Part shown: in pieces, positions 26,484 through 35,377 of the stretch
How the letters are laid out: each line of letters opens with the position of its first letter
How positions within the stretch are numbered: the stretch's first letter is position 1
Origin: Chryseobacterium cucumeris
Lineage (GTDB): Bacteria > Bacteroidota > Bacteroidia > Flavobacteriales > Weeksellaceae
NCBI RefSeq assembly: GCF_016775705.1
Contig: NZ_CP068760.1
Location: 186,001 to 250,000, forward strand
Length of the DNA: 64,000 nt
Reading direction: 5' to 3'
Program-made: the position numbers and the translations under genes
Notes under the pieces: model-generated
What the model was told of the DNA's origin: nothing
The model's input: only the letters and a program-made list of their open reading frames with translations
Database searches by the model: none

Positions 26484-26936
26484 TTTCTTATACTGTGATT
26501 CATAAATTCCGATCCAGTCATCAGGCGTCATTTTCTGACTCAGCTCGGCAATCAGTTCAAAAGGAATATCTTCTGTTTTTTTGAAGCGGACACAGGATTT
26601 ACCCATATCCAGCTTTTTCTTCGAATATTTGGGATATTCTCCTACGAACCAATCCAGAAGTTCCGGCTTGGAATATAGTCCCATATGATACAAAGCTATA
26701 AAATTCTTCTGGGAAGCAAGGTTGATAAAAGGCAACGGTGTCCCGGGTGCACAATGATATCCGGCAGGATAGGTTGTCAAAGGAACTACCCAGCCTATCA
26801 TCCCATAATTTGAAGCGTCTTCAAAACCTTTCGGAAGGTTGTCGTTCACCGTATCAAAAAGTTTTTTAAAAGCTTCCTGTCTTTCTTCAGGAATTTTTGA
26901 GATATAATCTTCTATAGAAACCGACTGAATCTGCAT
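26481..26936 (-). CDS. DUF1801 domain protein
   Basis: A 151-residue cytoplasmic protein of the DUF1801 (YdhG-like, CyaY-like fold) family, recognisable by SIEDYISKIPEERQEAFKKL, LPKGFEDASNYGMIGWVVPL, FINLASQKNFIALYHMGLY and GKSCVRFKKTEDIPFELI. Members are small single-domain proteins of unknown function. The start at 26936 is the first ATG and begins the family pattern. It lies 24 nt after the stop of the exported protein gene upstream on the same strand, without a visible promoter or terminator between, so it may be the last gene of that operon. It ends in a strong bidirectional terminator. Confidence 0.88.
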   Translation of the reverse strand: MQIQSVSIEDYISKIPEERQEAFKKLFDTVNDNLPKGFEDASNYGMIGWVVPLTTYPAGYHCAPGTPLPFINLASQKNFIALYHMGLYSKPELLDWFVGEYPKYSKKKLDMGKSCVRFKKTEDIPFELIAELSQKMTPDDWIGIYESQYKK

Positions 26937-26960
26937 GTGATAATTTTTTCTAAAATACGA

Positions 26961-28382
26961 TTATTTTATAAAATTGTACACACTGAACATCTGAACCTCC
27001 TTGCTGCTCTTTTGAAGGAACATCATTTTGTTGACATTCGGAACGTACTGAATCATATTTCCATCTGCAAAACCGTAGTTCTGGAAGAAATTTCTACCTT
27101 TATAATCGAGGCTTACTTCCTGAGGTTTCAGATTGGCGAAGTCAAAAACTTTCATAGAAAATCCTGTATTACCAAATGCTCCTTTAGGATAGAAAGCGGA
27201 AATATAAAGTTTATCTCCTGCTTCAACCACATGAATTCTTTTTCCGGTAGAAGTTCCTGCTGCTACGAATTGCTTTACTTCACCTTCTTTATTAAATTTG
27301 ATCAGCATTCCCGCATCCAGAGAATATACAGGATCAGGGAAACGGTTCATTGCTGTAGGCATCGGTCTTGTCACCGTCTCCTGCTGAACAGCCATTAAAG
27401 TTTCATCCCCTTTTACAATCGTTTTGATGACTTTCACATCACTCATGTCTTTGCTTCCAGCCAGATTGGTATTGCTGATGACTGCTTTCCCAGACTTCAT
27501 ATCATAGTACATTACCGTTCCAAAAGTACTTGCTCCAATGGTAACCGCTGCATTTTTTCTTCCAAAAGTTACCAGGTAATCATTATCATTTTTACTGAAT
27601 GCATATAATTTTTCAGGAATATATTTATCATCGAACGGAAGGTCTTTATCTTCCGTATTGGAAACCAGTTCCAGCTTGTAAGCTTCCTTCCAGCCTGTTG
27701 CTTTACGTAATAGAACGATTTTCGCCGAGTTAGTTAATGTCAAAGACTTTTCAACATAATCATTACTCAATGTTATTTCTTTGTTCCAGACCGGAGAAAG
27801 TGTTCTCAAATCCATTACCAGCACATCATTGACATTATCTGTCTTTTTATTCGCATATCTGTCATTGAAGATGGCTGCATATTTCCCGTTTTCTGAGAAA
27901 AGGACATAAGTAGTTCCTGATTTGTTGGTAGACTCGATGCTGTATTTTGCAATACTCTTTGTTGTAAAAGTACCTTCTTTTCTGCTGAAAACATGCTGGA
28001 AAACTTCTTTTCTGTTTTCTTTTCCGAAATACTCTTCCGTAAATGCTATAAATTTATCATCATCAATCTGTTGTGACCCCAGATAATTGTGAAGAACACC
28101 ATTCGTTTTGTTGGCATAATCTTTCACATAAGTATCCACAAGACTTCCGTTCTGATCCAGTTTTCTCATCAGTAATTTCTTGTGAGGAAAAACATTTCTC
28201 ATCAATCCGTCAATATTAATAGCACTGAACATATAAGAATTGTAGTCATCTGCCAGTACCAGTTTATCATCCGTTTCAAGATTGGCATCCACTGTGAATT
28301 TTGTTCCTTCTGTTACTTTCGACTGTGCAAAAGAGTACACAGAAGCGGTAATTAATGCCGAAGCAATAATCTGTTTAATCAT
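26961..28382 (-). CDS. exported protein of unknown function
   Basis: A 473-residue protein with a signal peptide (MIKQIIASALITASVYSFAQ). It has no domain I recognise. The pattern of short beta-rich segments with repeated phrases (FIAFTEEYFGKENRK, YVLFSENGKYAAIFNDRYAN, DVLVMDLRTLSPVWNKEI, YLVTFGRKNAAVTIG, KLYISAFYPKGAFG) suggests a beta-propeller. There is no sorting domain at the C-terminus and no lipobox, so a periplasmic location is most likely. It starts 10 nt after the stop of the gene before it (28393-29577); the two are very probably co-expressed and may work together. Confidence 0.8.
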   Translation of the reverse strand: MIKQIIASALITASVYSFAQSKVTEGTKFTVDANLETDDKLVLADDYNSYMFSAINIDGLMRNVFPHKKLLMRKLDQNGSLVDTYVKDYANKTNGVLHNYLGSQQIDDDKFIAFTEEYFGKENRKEVFQHVFSRKEGTFTTKSIAKYSIESTNKSGTTYVLFSENGKYAAIFNDRYANKKTDNVNDVLVMDLRTLSPVWNKEITLSNDYVEKSLTLTNSAKIVLLRKATGWKEAYKLELVSNTEDKDLPFDDKYIPEKLYAFSKNDNDYLVTFGRKNAAVTIGASTFGTVMYYDMKSGKAVISNTNLAGSKDMSDVKVIKTIVKGDETLMAVQQETVTRPMPTAMNRFPDPVYSLDAGMLIKFNKEGEVKQFVAAGTSTGKRIHVVEAGDKLYISAFYPKGAFGNTGFSMKVFDFANLKPQEVSLDYKGRNFFQNYGFADGNMIQYVPNVNKMMFLQKSSKEVQMFSVYNFIK

Positions 28383-28392
28383 ATCGTTTTCT

Positions 28393-29577
28393 TTAGTTAT
28401 TATAAATTTTTTCTTCCAATCTTTTCAGTTCAAGATTAGCATCGTAGGATAGTTTAATATCCACTAAATGCTCCTGTAACTCATTTAAATATTTCTCTGC
28501 TTCCTGATAGTTTCCTAAAGCAATATTCAATCTGATCAGGTTAAAATAAAGGTATTCTCCGATCTTCTGATTGTAAACTGCTTTCTTATCGTTGTAATTT
28601 ACTTTTGTTAAAGCTGTTTTCCAGAGATCAATTCCTTTCTGCATATTCTCCATGGCAATTTTGTTCGGTGCATAATCCGATTTTGCCTGAAGTTTTTTCA
28701 GATTGGTGGTCACATAGATATACGCTTTCTCCAGATCATCATACTCTCCTTTGTTCTTCACAGTTGCCAAGGTCACGGTAGAATTGATGGTCTGATACCC
28801 AAAATTTTCATTGATAATATTTCTTGTACGGTCAATCGTTCTTTGCAGGAATCTTTTTTCCTGAGCATTCAGATTAATTTCATTAGTCGGAACGCTTGCT
28901 ATTTCTGCAAAATCTGAGAAGTAGGTTTTATCGAACTTTACTGTACCGCCTTGCTTCGCTGTGATTTTTGTAGGCTGGTTGGCAAAAGTTTTCCCCTGAT
29001 TGTCCTGAAAATTTGTTCTTTCCATTTCAATGACAATATCAAGATAATTTCCACCTTTTGAAAAACCAGTCACATCAATTTGAGAAGCCAGAATTTTGTT
29101 ATCTACAATTAAAGCATCCCTCAGATCAGGCTGCTGGTACACCGGCATTGGAGGAATATTAAGGATAGGTCTTGAAGGAAGCCTCAGTACAGGAGCTCCA
29201 TTGGTTGCTGCAATTTTTTCAACAGCTGACAATTTGCTGTATTCTGCAGATTCAAGTTTGTATTTTTCCTGAAGTTTTTTTACTTCAGCATCATAGTCTT
29301 TTAATCTTTCCTGATGCTCATACTTGGCATTTTCAACATTAGTCTGGTAATTATCTACCTTTTTCTGGTGGTCTTCTTTTGAAATTCTGATGACATCATC
29401 TTTTGTAATATTGTAGGGAGACTTTACCGTAATCGTATAATTTCTGTTGGAAAGTTCCGTAGGAAAAACCGGCTCTTTTAAAAGCTGGAAACTGATTATT
29501 TCTTTATCAATTCGCTGAGCCTGGGAAAATTCGGAATAAAATAATGGTATTAAAAAAAGCAGTTTAAATTTATTCAT
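28393..29577 (-). CDS. exported coiled-coil/TPR-like protein of unknown function
   Basis: A 394-residue protein with a signal peptide (FKLLFLIPLFYSEFSQAQ). Residues about 70-125 are rich in Lys, Glu and Tyr and look like a coiled coil (YQTNVENAKYEHQERLKDYD, EVKKLQEKYKLESAEYSKLS). The C-terminal 90 residues (YLYFNLIRLNIALGNYQEAE, KYLNELQEHLVDIKLSYDAN) resemble a pair of TPR-like helices. No known domain was recognised. It is first in a minus-strand operon with the exported protein gene that follows by 10 nt and probably the DUF1801 gene. A -7 box (TACATTTG) lies 20 nt before the ATG. Confidence 0.8.
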   Translation of the reverse strand: MNKFKLLFLIPLFYSEFSQAQRIDKEIISFQLLKEPVFPTELSNRNYTITVKSPYNITKDDVIRISKEDHQKKVDNYQTNVENAKYEHQERLKDYDAEVKKLQEKYKLESAEYSKLSAVEKIAATNGAPVLRLPSRPILNIPPMPVYQQPDLRDALIVDNKILASQIDVTGFSKGGNYLDIVIEMERTNFQDNQGKTFANQPTKITAKQGGTVKFDKTYFSDFAEIASVPTNEINLNAQEKRFLQRTIDRTRNIINENFGYQTINSTVTLATVKNKGEYDDLEKAYIYVTTNLKKLQAKSDYAPNKIAMENMQKGIDLWKTALTKVNYNDKKAVYNQKIGEYLYFNLIRLNIALGNYQEAEKYLNELQEHLVDIKLSYDANLELKRLEEKIYNN

Positions 29578-29597
29578 GGATATTATAGTTTTCGGTG

Positions 29598-29605
29598 CAA
29601 ATGTA
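29598..29605 (-). promoter_or_regulatory. -7 box of the exported-protein operon
   Basis: TACATTTG on the minus strand matches TAnnTTTG and ends 20 nt before the ATG at 29577. No TTG at the usual distance was found. Confidence 0.5.
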
Positions 29606-29663
29606 TAATAATTTTATGGACATTTTCTGATAATATTTTGTCCAGTTATTATCAAAACTGGTC

Positions 29664-29698
29664 ACAAAAAAGGCAACCGCACGAGTGCAGCTGCCTAC
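29664..29698 (-). terminator. terminator of the shorter T9SS cargo gene
   Basis: On the minus strand AGGCAGCTGCAC pairs with GTGCGGTTGCCT (two G-U pairs), followed by TTTTTTG. A near copy follows the paralogue at 30910-30943. Confidence 0.8.
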
Positions 29699-29721
29699 AG
29701 AAATTATTGACTCAAAAATTA

Positions 29722-30687
29722 TTATTTTTTCAAGGCTTTTACTGTTGATTTTGAACCATCTTTAAAGTCTATCGTCAGCAAGTATAAACCGGCATTCAAT
29801 TCTCCTAACTGAAGTTCATTAGTTGGATTGTCAATAGTTTTCACTACTCTTCCCGCTACATCTGTAACTGTTATAGCCTTAACATTTTTTACATTATTAA
29901 TATGAAGTGCATCTTTAAAAGGATTTGGATAAATATCTCCTTTTTTAAGACCATTTACTTCAGCGGTACTGAGTTGTGTATTTTTTTCTGCAGAAAAGGC
30001 AAAAAGATTGATAATACCATCACCTCCGCTTTTTGTCAGGGTTACACTTTTTACAGGTTTAGATTGGTTCGCCGTATCAATATTCAATGCAAACTGATAT
30101 ATTCTGGGATTAGAGCTATCAGCTTCTAGATCATCATTACCCACAACAATCCTTCCCAGCCCCTGAACCGCATAATTGGCTCCGCCATACCAGTCAGCAA
30201 TACTTATATTGGAAAATATCTGAGAAGTATTATCGGTGAATGTCACAGTAGCCGTTACAATAGCGCCGCCACTTCCGCTTGTAGCAAGCATATATAATTT
30301 TAAAGCTGTTGATGGAGTCACAAATTCAAGTGTTCCATATTCCCCGGTACTTTCCAGCCTCAGCGAATTATTGGAATTCAGAGCTCCCAACTGATAACTT
30401 AATCCGGGAGTCGAGGCTACTACAGAATTGAGAATACCATTAGCAGGTACACCAAAAGTTAGCGGCGGATCAGAACTCACAGCTTGAAAATCTGTTGCAA
30501 CAAAAGCATAACCTTGCCCATCAATGTCATTGGTAGTAGAATCATAAGCAGATCCGATACCATTAGCAATTACATCAGCGGTAAAGCCTGAGGAAACCGG
30601 CATGGTTTGATAATTCTGAGCCTGCATGGCAACGGTAGAAAATAAAGCAATGTATGAAAGCTTTTCTAAAAATAGTTTTTTTTTCAT
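29722..30687 (-). CDS. T9SS type A sorting-domain secreted protein
   Basis: A 321-residue secreted protein with a signal peptide (KLSYIALFSTVAMQAQ), a beta-rich domain (residues about 22-225, QNYQTMPVSSGFTADVIANG, SIADWYGGANYAVQGLGRI) and a type A sorting domain (GDIYPNPFKDALHINNVKNV, TVTDVAGRVVKTIDNPTNEL, GLYLLTIDFKDGSKSTVKAL). It is a shorter paralogue of the next gene upstream, sharing the N-terminal domain, the sorting domain and the terminator. It should leave the cell through the type IX system and stay at the surface or be released. Function of the N-terminal domain is unknown. A -7 box (TATTTTTG) lies at 30718-30725. Confidence 0.88.
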   Translation of the reverse strand: MKKKLFLEKLSYIALFSTVAMQAQNYQTMPVSSGFTADVIANGIGSAYDSTTNDIDGQGYAFVATDFQAVSSDPPLTFGVPANGILNSVVASTPGLSYQLGALNSNNSLRLESTGEYGTLEFVTPSTALKLYMLATSGSGGAIVTATVTFTDNTSQIFSNISIADWYGGANYAVQGLGRIVVGNDDLEADSSNPRIYQFALNIDTANQSKPVKSVTLTKSGGDGIINLFAFSAEKNTQLSTAEVNGLKKGDIYPNPFKDALHINNVKNVKAITVTDVAGRVVKTIDNPTNELQLGELNAGLYLLTIDFKDGSKSTVKALKK

Positions 30688-30717
30688 AATGAGATGTTTT
30701 TTGTGTTGAATCTAATC

Positions 30718-30725
30718 CAAAAATA
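30718..30725 (-). promoter_or_regulatory. -7 box of the shorter T9SS cargo gene
   Basis: TATTTTTG on the minus strand matches TAnnTTTG and sits 30 nt before the ATG at 30687. Confidence 0.45.
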
Positions 30726-30909
30726 AAAAACCAATACTAAAAAAGCTATTTCCTAAAAAAATAAATAACATATCGACTTAAATTCTAAAAAATATCTACA
30801 AAAAAACTAAAATTATCAACACTCAAAAAATATGTAATGAATATTATTTACTTACTTATTCTCAATAATAGATTTTGGAAGTCAGAAAATTATCCGCGTT
30901 ATAAAAACA

Positions 30910-30946
30910 AAAAAGGCAGCCGCACGAATGCAACTGCCTACAGAAA
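30910..30946 (-). terminator. terminator of the longer T9SS cargo gene
   Basis: AGGCAGTTGCAT pairs with a GTGCGGCTGCCT-type arm, followed by TTTTTG; it is a diverged copy of the terminator at 29664-29698. Confidence 0.75.
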
Positions 30947-30964
30947 TTATTAACTCAAAAAATT

Positions 30965-33457
30965 TTATTTCTTAATGGCTTTTACCGTTGATTTTGAACC
31001 ATCCTTAAAGTTCATCGTCACTAAGTATAAACCGGCATTCAATTCCCCTAACTGAAGTTCATTAGTTGGATTGTCAATAGTTTTCACTACTCTTCCCGCT
31101 ACATCTGTAACAGTTACAGATTTTACATTTTTGATATCTGCAACATGAAGCACATCTTTAAAAGGATTAGGATATACATTCACATCTTTTTTCTTCAGAT
31201 TTGTTTCTGAAGTGGATAAAGAGGTAGCTACTTCAAAGTTAAAATCAATAAATTCTCCTCTTGAAATAGCAGAACAAGGGTTTGAAGGGGCTGTACTGTT
31301 ATAATCAGTCACCACTCTCATTCTATAAGATCCAAGAGGTGTTCCTGCAGGGACTGTGATAGATCCCGACGTACTTGTAACATAAGTATTGGTTACAAAC
31401 ATTCTTTCTGAAGCTTCAAAAGTTAAATTATTATTCCAGTCTACCCAAACCCCAATTCCACATGTAGGACCACCGGCCGTAAAAGATACGGAAGTACTGG
31501 AGCCAGGAGCATTGATTATTTTGTTACTGGTTGTTGTTAAATTCTGATATCCGCCTGCAACACTTGAACCGGATGAATAAGCCATATCTACAAGTCCTCC
31601 TGTAGAACTGAAGTCAGAAAGCCATGAATTCTGAGAAGTAGATGAAGGTAAGCAATACCCTGTTCTGAATGTAAGCACCTCACTCCAGATACTTTTATCA
31701 GCAGCACTGCATACAGATCTTACCCATACATAATAATTGGTATCAGAAGATAATGAACTTAATGGTGCAGAAGTCGTAGCAGAAGTTACAGAATTGGAAG
31801 CGTTCAAGACAGTAGATGCATCAGGTGCAGTATTCGTTGTACTGTAGTATACTTCGTATCCATTTGAAGGAACCGAAAGAGGAGCAGTCCAGCCAATTGT
31901 TGCAGAGTTCACTGTAAGATTGGATACCGCAACTGCAGTCGGCTCAAGGCAGGAAGGAATATCCTGAACGGTAATATTATCAATATAAATAGAACGTGAA
32001 GAACCTCCTAAACCGTGTTTAAATGCCAGTTGCAAATCAGAACCCGCAGGAATATTCACTGTATATTGTGCATGCGTAGTTGTAAGGGAAATAGGAGCTC
32101 CTATCTGTGTAAAGGATGCAGGATCCGCAGGGTTCGATAGTGTTCCCACCAATAAAGTATAATTACTACCTCCGGCTTTTGCATAGAATCTCACACGTTT
32201 GGTCCCGTCTGAAAGGTTTACCGCTGGAGGTGCAACCAACATCTGACTGCCTGTAGTCCCACTCGAGTTATTCATGTAGTAAGAATTAGGTGCTGAATAA
32301 CTATTGGAGGTTGATACATAGCCATAACCCGAAAATGAAGGAGTTTCCAAATATGCCCAGCAGCTTGGAGCATTGGTATTGGTGCTTGAACCTGTACTTG
32401 TCGTATCAAAGTTTTCTGTATAAGGAACCGTGAAAGTAGAACATGCCGTTTTAAATGTTCCTGCAAAAGACCATACACTCTGTCCCGTTACAGTATTACA
32501 GTTGGATCTCACCCAATAATAATAGGTTGTATTGGAATTAAGACTTCCTATTGTTGTACTTGTTCCTGTTACTCCCTGATAAGTAGGTGTTACCGTACTT
32601 GCCGGTATTGTGCTGGAAGTACTGTGGTACACATCATAACTGGCAGCACTGCCTGTCCATGAGACTAAAGCAGAATTGGCTGTGATTCCGGAAACGGCCT
32701 GCAATACAGGAGGCATACAATCCGAATAGGCATCTGCCGAAAAAGCAAAAATATTCGGTATACCTGAACCGCTTGCTTTGGTTACCGTTACGCTCTGTAT
32801 TAGTTTTGCCTGGTTCGCAGCATCTATTGCCAGTTCAGCCTGATATAATCTTGGATTGGTTCCGCCCTCAGGAGAGGGGATATCATCACTGGCACCGGGA
32901 GTAGCCCCGGGCTTTTTAATCCTTCCTATTCCCTGGATGGCAAAACTAGGTCCATTATACCAGTCAGCAAGACTGATACCTGAAAACGTCTGCGAACTGC
33001 CATCGGTAAAATTCACCACTACATTTACCGTAGAAGTACCACTTCCACTTACAGCAAGCATGTACAATTTGGTTGCAGCTTTCGGTGATGTAAATGCCAG
33101 GGTTCCGTTATCATTAATTGCAGCCAGTCTTAAAGAGTTGTTCGCACTCAGACCGGCCAGTTGAAAACTCAGCCCCGGAGTAGTTCCCACTACAGAATTA
33201 ATAACCCCATCAACAGGAATACCATAGGTAATAGCTGCACTTGTTGAGGTTAACTGAAAATCTTTAGCTACAAAAGCATAAGAAACTCCATCTACGTCAT
33301 TGTTTGTAGTAATTGTGGAAGAACCGATGCCATTAGCAATCACATCAGCTGTAAAGCCTGAGGAAATGGGCATGGTTTGATAATTCTGAGCCATCATAGC
33401 CGTGGCCGAAAACAGAGCAATAGCAGGTATTACTCTAGAAAATAAATTTATTACCAT
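30965..33457 (-). CDS. T9SS type A secreted protein with fibronectin III and GEVED-like domains
   Basis: A secreted protein of 830 residues from the preferred start at 33457 (MVINLFSRVIPAIALFSATA, then MMAQ). A further in-frame ATG at 33499 lies upstream of the likely -7 box (33476-33483) and adds an atypical extension. Order: an N-terminal domain shared with the shorter paralogue (about 220 residues); a fibronectin type III domain (LQAVSGITANSALVSWTGSA); a jelly-roll/MAM-like segment with TENFDTTSTG; a second fibronectin III domain (VAVSNLTVNSATIGWTAPLS); a GEVED-like domain (CGIGVWVDWNNNLTFEASER); and a type A sorting domain (DVNVYPNPFKDVLHVADIKN). The modular build fits an adhesin or matrix protein on the cell surface; binding partners are unknown. 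Confidence 0.88.
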   Translation of the reverse strand: MVINLFSRVIPAIALFSATAMMAQNYQTMPISSGFTADVIANGIGSSTITTNNDVDGVSYAFVAKDFQLTSTSAAITYGIPVDGVINSVVGTTPGLSFQLAGLSANNSLRLAAINDNGTLAFTSPKAATKLYMLAVSGSGTSTVNVVVNFTDGSSQTFSGISLADWYNGPSFAIQGIGRIKKPGATPGASDDIPSPEGGTNPRLYQAELAIDAANQAKLIQSVTVTKASGSGIPNIFAFSADAYSDCMPPVLQAVSGITANSALVSWTGSAASYDVYHSTSSTIPASTVTPTYQGVTGTSTTIGSLNSNTTYYYWVRSNCNTVTGQSVWSFAGTFKTACSTFTVPYTENFDTTSTGSSTNTNAPSCWAYLETPSFSGYGYVSTSNSYSAPNSYYMNNSSGTTGSQMLVAPPAVNLSDGTKRVRFYAKAGGSNYTLLVGTLSNPADPASFTQIGAPISLTTTHAQYTVNIPAGSDLQLAFKHGLGGSSRSIYIDNITVQDIPSCLEPTAVAVSNLTVNSATIGWTAPLSVPSNGYEVYYSTTNTAPDASTVLNASNSVTSATTSAPLSSLSSDTNYYVWVRSVCSAADKSIWSEVLTFRTGYCLPSSTSQNSWLSDFSSTGGLVDMAYSSGSSVAGGYQNLTTTSNKIINAPGSSTSVSFTAGGPTCGIGVWVDWNNNLTFEASERMFVTNTYVTSTSGSITVPAGTPLGSYRMRVVTDYNSTAPSNPCSAISRGEFIDFNFEVATSLSTSETNLKKKDVNVYPNPFKDVLHVADIKNVKSVTVTDVAGRVVKTIDNPTNELQLGELNAGLYLVTMNFKDGSKSTVKAIKK

Positions 33458-33643
33458 TTTAATCACATTTGAGGCGAAATTTAAGAAAAATAATAACACG
33501 AAAATATTATTTTTAACATAATCATAAAGTTTATTTTAAATACATGAAAATTTAATATTAAACAATCAAATTTTAAAGACAACATAAAACGTATGAAACA
33601 TCTTCTTATTGATTCTTAATTTTATTATTGAGAAATTAAATCC

Positions 33644-33651
33644 TATTTTTG
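33644..33651 (+). promoter_or_regulatory. -7 box of the aminotransferase-murB operon
   Basis: TATTTTTG matches TAnnTTTG and ends 20 nt before the ATG at 33672. Confidence 0.5.
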
Positions 33652-33671
33652 TCATACAAATTTTTTGAACA

Positions 33672-34877
33672 ATGCCGAATATTTCAAACAGAGCACTGCA
33701 TATGCCGCCATCGCCGGTAAGAAAACTGGTTCCTTTTGCGTTACAAGCAAAACAAAAAGGAATAAAAGTATACCACCTTAATATCGGACAGCCTGATATT
33801 GAAACTCCGGAAACAGCTTTAAATGCTTTAAAGAACATCGATTTAAAAGTATTGGAATATGCTCTTTCTGAAGGTAATATAGAATACAGAAAGGCCCTTA
33901 CTGAATATTATCATTCATTAGGCTTCTCAGATCTTACTCCTGATAACTTCATTGTTACCAACGGAGGTTCTGAAGCACTTAACTTTGCGATCTCTACTCT
34001 ATGTGATGAAGGTGATGAAGTCATTATCCCAGAACCTTACTATGCCAACTACAATGGGTTCACCAGCACATTTGATGTGAATGTAGTAGCTGTACCTTCT
34101 ACAATTGATACTGGTTTTGCTTTGCCGCCTGTTGAAGAATTTGAGAAAAAAATTACAGAAAAAACAAGAGCGATCATCATCTGTAACCCTGGTAACCCTA
34201 CCGGATATCTTTATACCCGTGAGGAACTTCAGAAACTGGCAGAAATCGCTTTGAAATATGATATCGTCATCATTTCTGATGAAGTATACAGAGAATACGT
34301 ATACGATGGAAAGCAGCAGATCTCAATGCTCGATTTCCCTGAATTAGCTGAAAACTGTATCATTATTGACTCTGAATCCAAGCGTTACTCTATGTGTGGA
34401 GTAAGAATCGGATGTATGGTGACACGTTCCAACAAGATCCGTAATGCGGCGATGCTTTTTGCACAGGCAAGATTAAGCCCGGTTCTTTTAGGACAGATTG
34501 CAGCAACGGCAGCACACCAGAACGACGGCCCCTACATCAGAGCAGTAAGAGAAGAATATACCCACAGAAGAAATGTACTGGTAGATCTTTTAAACGCTAT
34601 TCCTGGTGTGATCTGCCCTAAACCAAGAGGAGCTTTCTACTGTGTTGCAGAACTTCCGGTGGATGATACTGAAAAATTTGCCCAGTGGCTACTTGAAAAA
34701 TATTCTCTTAATAACGAAACCATCATGGTAGCACCTGCGGGAGGCTTCTATAGTGATCCTGAATTAGGTAAGAAACAGGTAAGAATTGCCTACGTACTGA
34801 AAGAAGAAGATTTAAAAAGAAGTGCTGAAATTCTTAAAGAAGCTTTAAAGAAGTACAGAGAAGAATTCAGTCTGTAA
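33672..34877 (+). CDS. PLP-dependent aminotransferase, class I/II
   Basis: A 401-residue cytoplasmic aminotransferase of the aspartate aminotransferase fold. The pocket motifs are NIGQPDIETP, NGGSEALNFAIST, NPGNPTGYLYT (Asn of the PLP site), SDEVYREYVYDG (Asp and Tyr), the Schiff-base lysine in ESKRYSMCGVRIGC (about residue 236), and the substrate arginine near VRIAYV at the end. It transfers amino groups from an amino acid to a 2-oxoacid; the specific substrate cannot be told, although the family often acts on aspartate, alanine or aromatic amino acids. A small lipoprotein gene follows after 10 nt and then murB, so these may be one operon. Confidence 0.93.
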   Translation: MPNISNRALHMPPSPVRKLVPFALQAKQKGIKVYHLNIGQPDIETPETALNALKNIDLKVLEYALSEGNIEYRKALTEYYHSLGFSDLTPDNFIVTNGGSEALNFAISTLCDEGDEVIIPEPYYANYNGFTSTFDVNVVAVPSTIDTGFALPPVEEFEKKITEKTRAIIICNPGNPTGYLYTREELQKLAEIALKYDIVIISDEVYREYVYDGKQQISMLDFPELAENCIIIDSESKRYSMCGVRIGCMVTRSNKIRNAAMLFAQARLSPVLLGQIAATAAHQNDGPYIRAVREEYTHRRNVLVDLLNAIPGVICPKPRGAFYCVAELPVDDTEKFAQWLLEKYSLNNETIMVAPAGGFYSDPELGKKQVRIAYVLKEEDLKRSAEILKEALKKYREEFSL

Positions 34878-34887
34878 AAATATATTG

Positions 34888-35373
34888 ATGCCGACAACAA
34901 AAAAACTCCATCTGAAAATCCTGTTTTCGATCCTTTTGCTGTCGGCATTTTTTTCCTGTGATTCCAAAAAGACAGAGCCATCTGTTTCTCAAAAAAATCC
35001 ACATGAGATTACATTCATCAGCGTATCCGACATCGGAGGACATCTGGGAAACTACAGAATTGTGAAGGCCACAAAAGATTCTGTTTTTGCAGAACAAGGG
35101 ATGACAGCCAATCAAACCCATAAATCATGGGTATCTGCTATGAATTCCGAAACCTGGAAAAAGCTGGTATCAACAATCAATATTGTAGATCTTGATCATA
35201 TCAAAAGTTCTCCAAGCCAACAGTCTGTAGACGGAACAGATGAAACCTTCCAGATCCGGACTCCCAAAAAATCACATATCTATGTGAATGCTTATGCAGA
35301 TACTTTACATTACAAGCAATTACAGCAACTTAAAGAACAACTAAACAAAATTCTCCCCAAAGAATACCAATAA
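34888..35373 (+). CDS. small lipoprotein of unknown function
   Basis: A 161-residue protein with a lipoprotein signal (ILFSILLLSAFFSC, lipobox Cys at about residue 24) and no domain I recognise. The mature part is polar (HEITFISVSDIGGHLGNYRI, GMTANQTHKSWVSAMNSETW, IDLDHIKSSPSQQSVDGTDE). The ATG at 34888 is preferred to the TTG one codon upstream. It lies 10 nt after the aminotransferase stop and 4 nt before murB, so it is probably co-transcribed with both. A cell-envelope role is suggested only by the lipobox and the murB neighbour. Confidence 0.75.
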   Translation: MPTTKKLHLKILFSILLLSAFFSCDSKKTEPSVSQKNPHEITFISVSDIGGHLGNYRIVKATKDSVFAEQGMTANQTHKSWVSAMNSETWKKLVSTINIVDLDHIKSSPSQQSVDGTDETFQIRTPKKSHIYVNAYADTLHYKQLQQLKEQLNKILPKEYQ

Positions 35374-35377
35374 AAAC

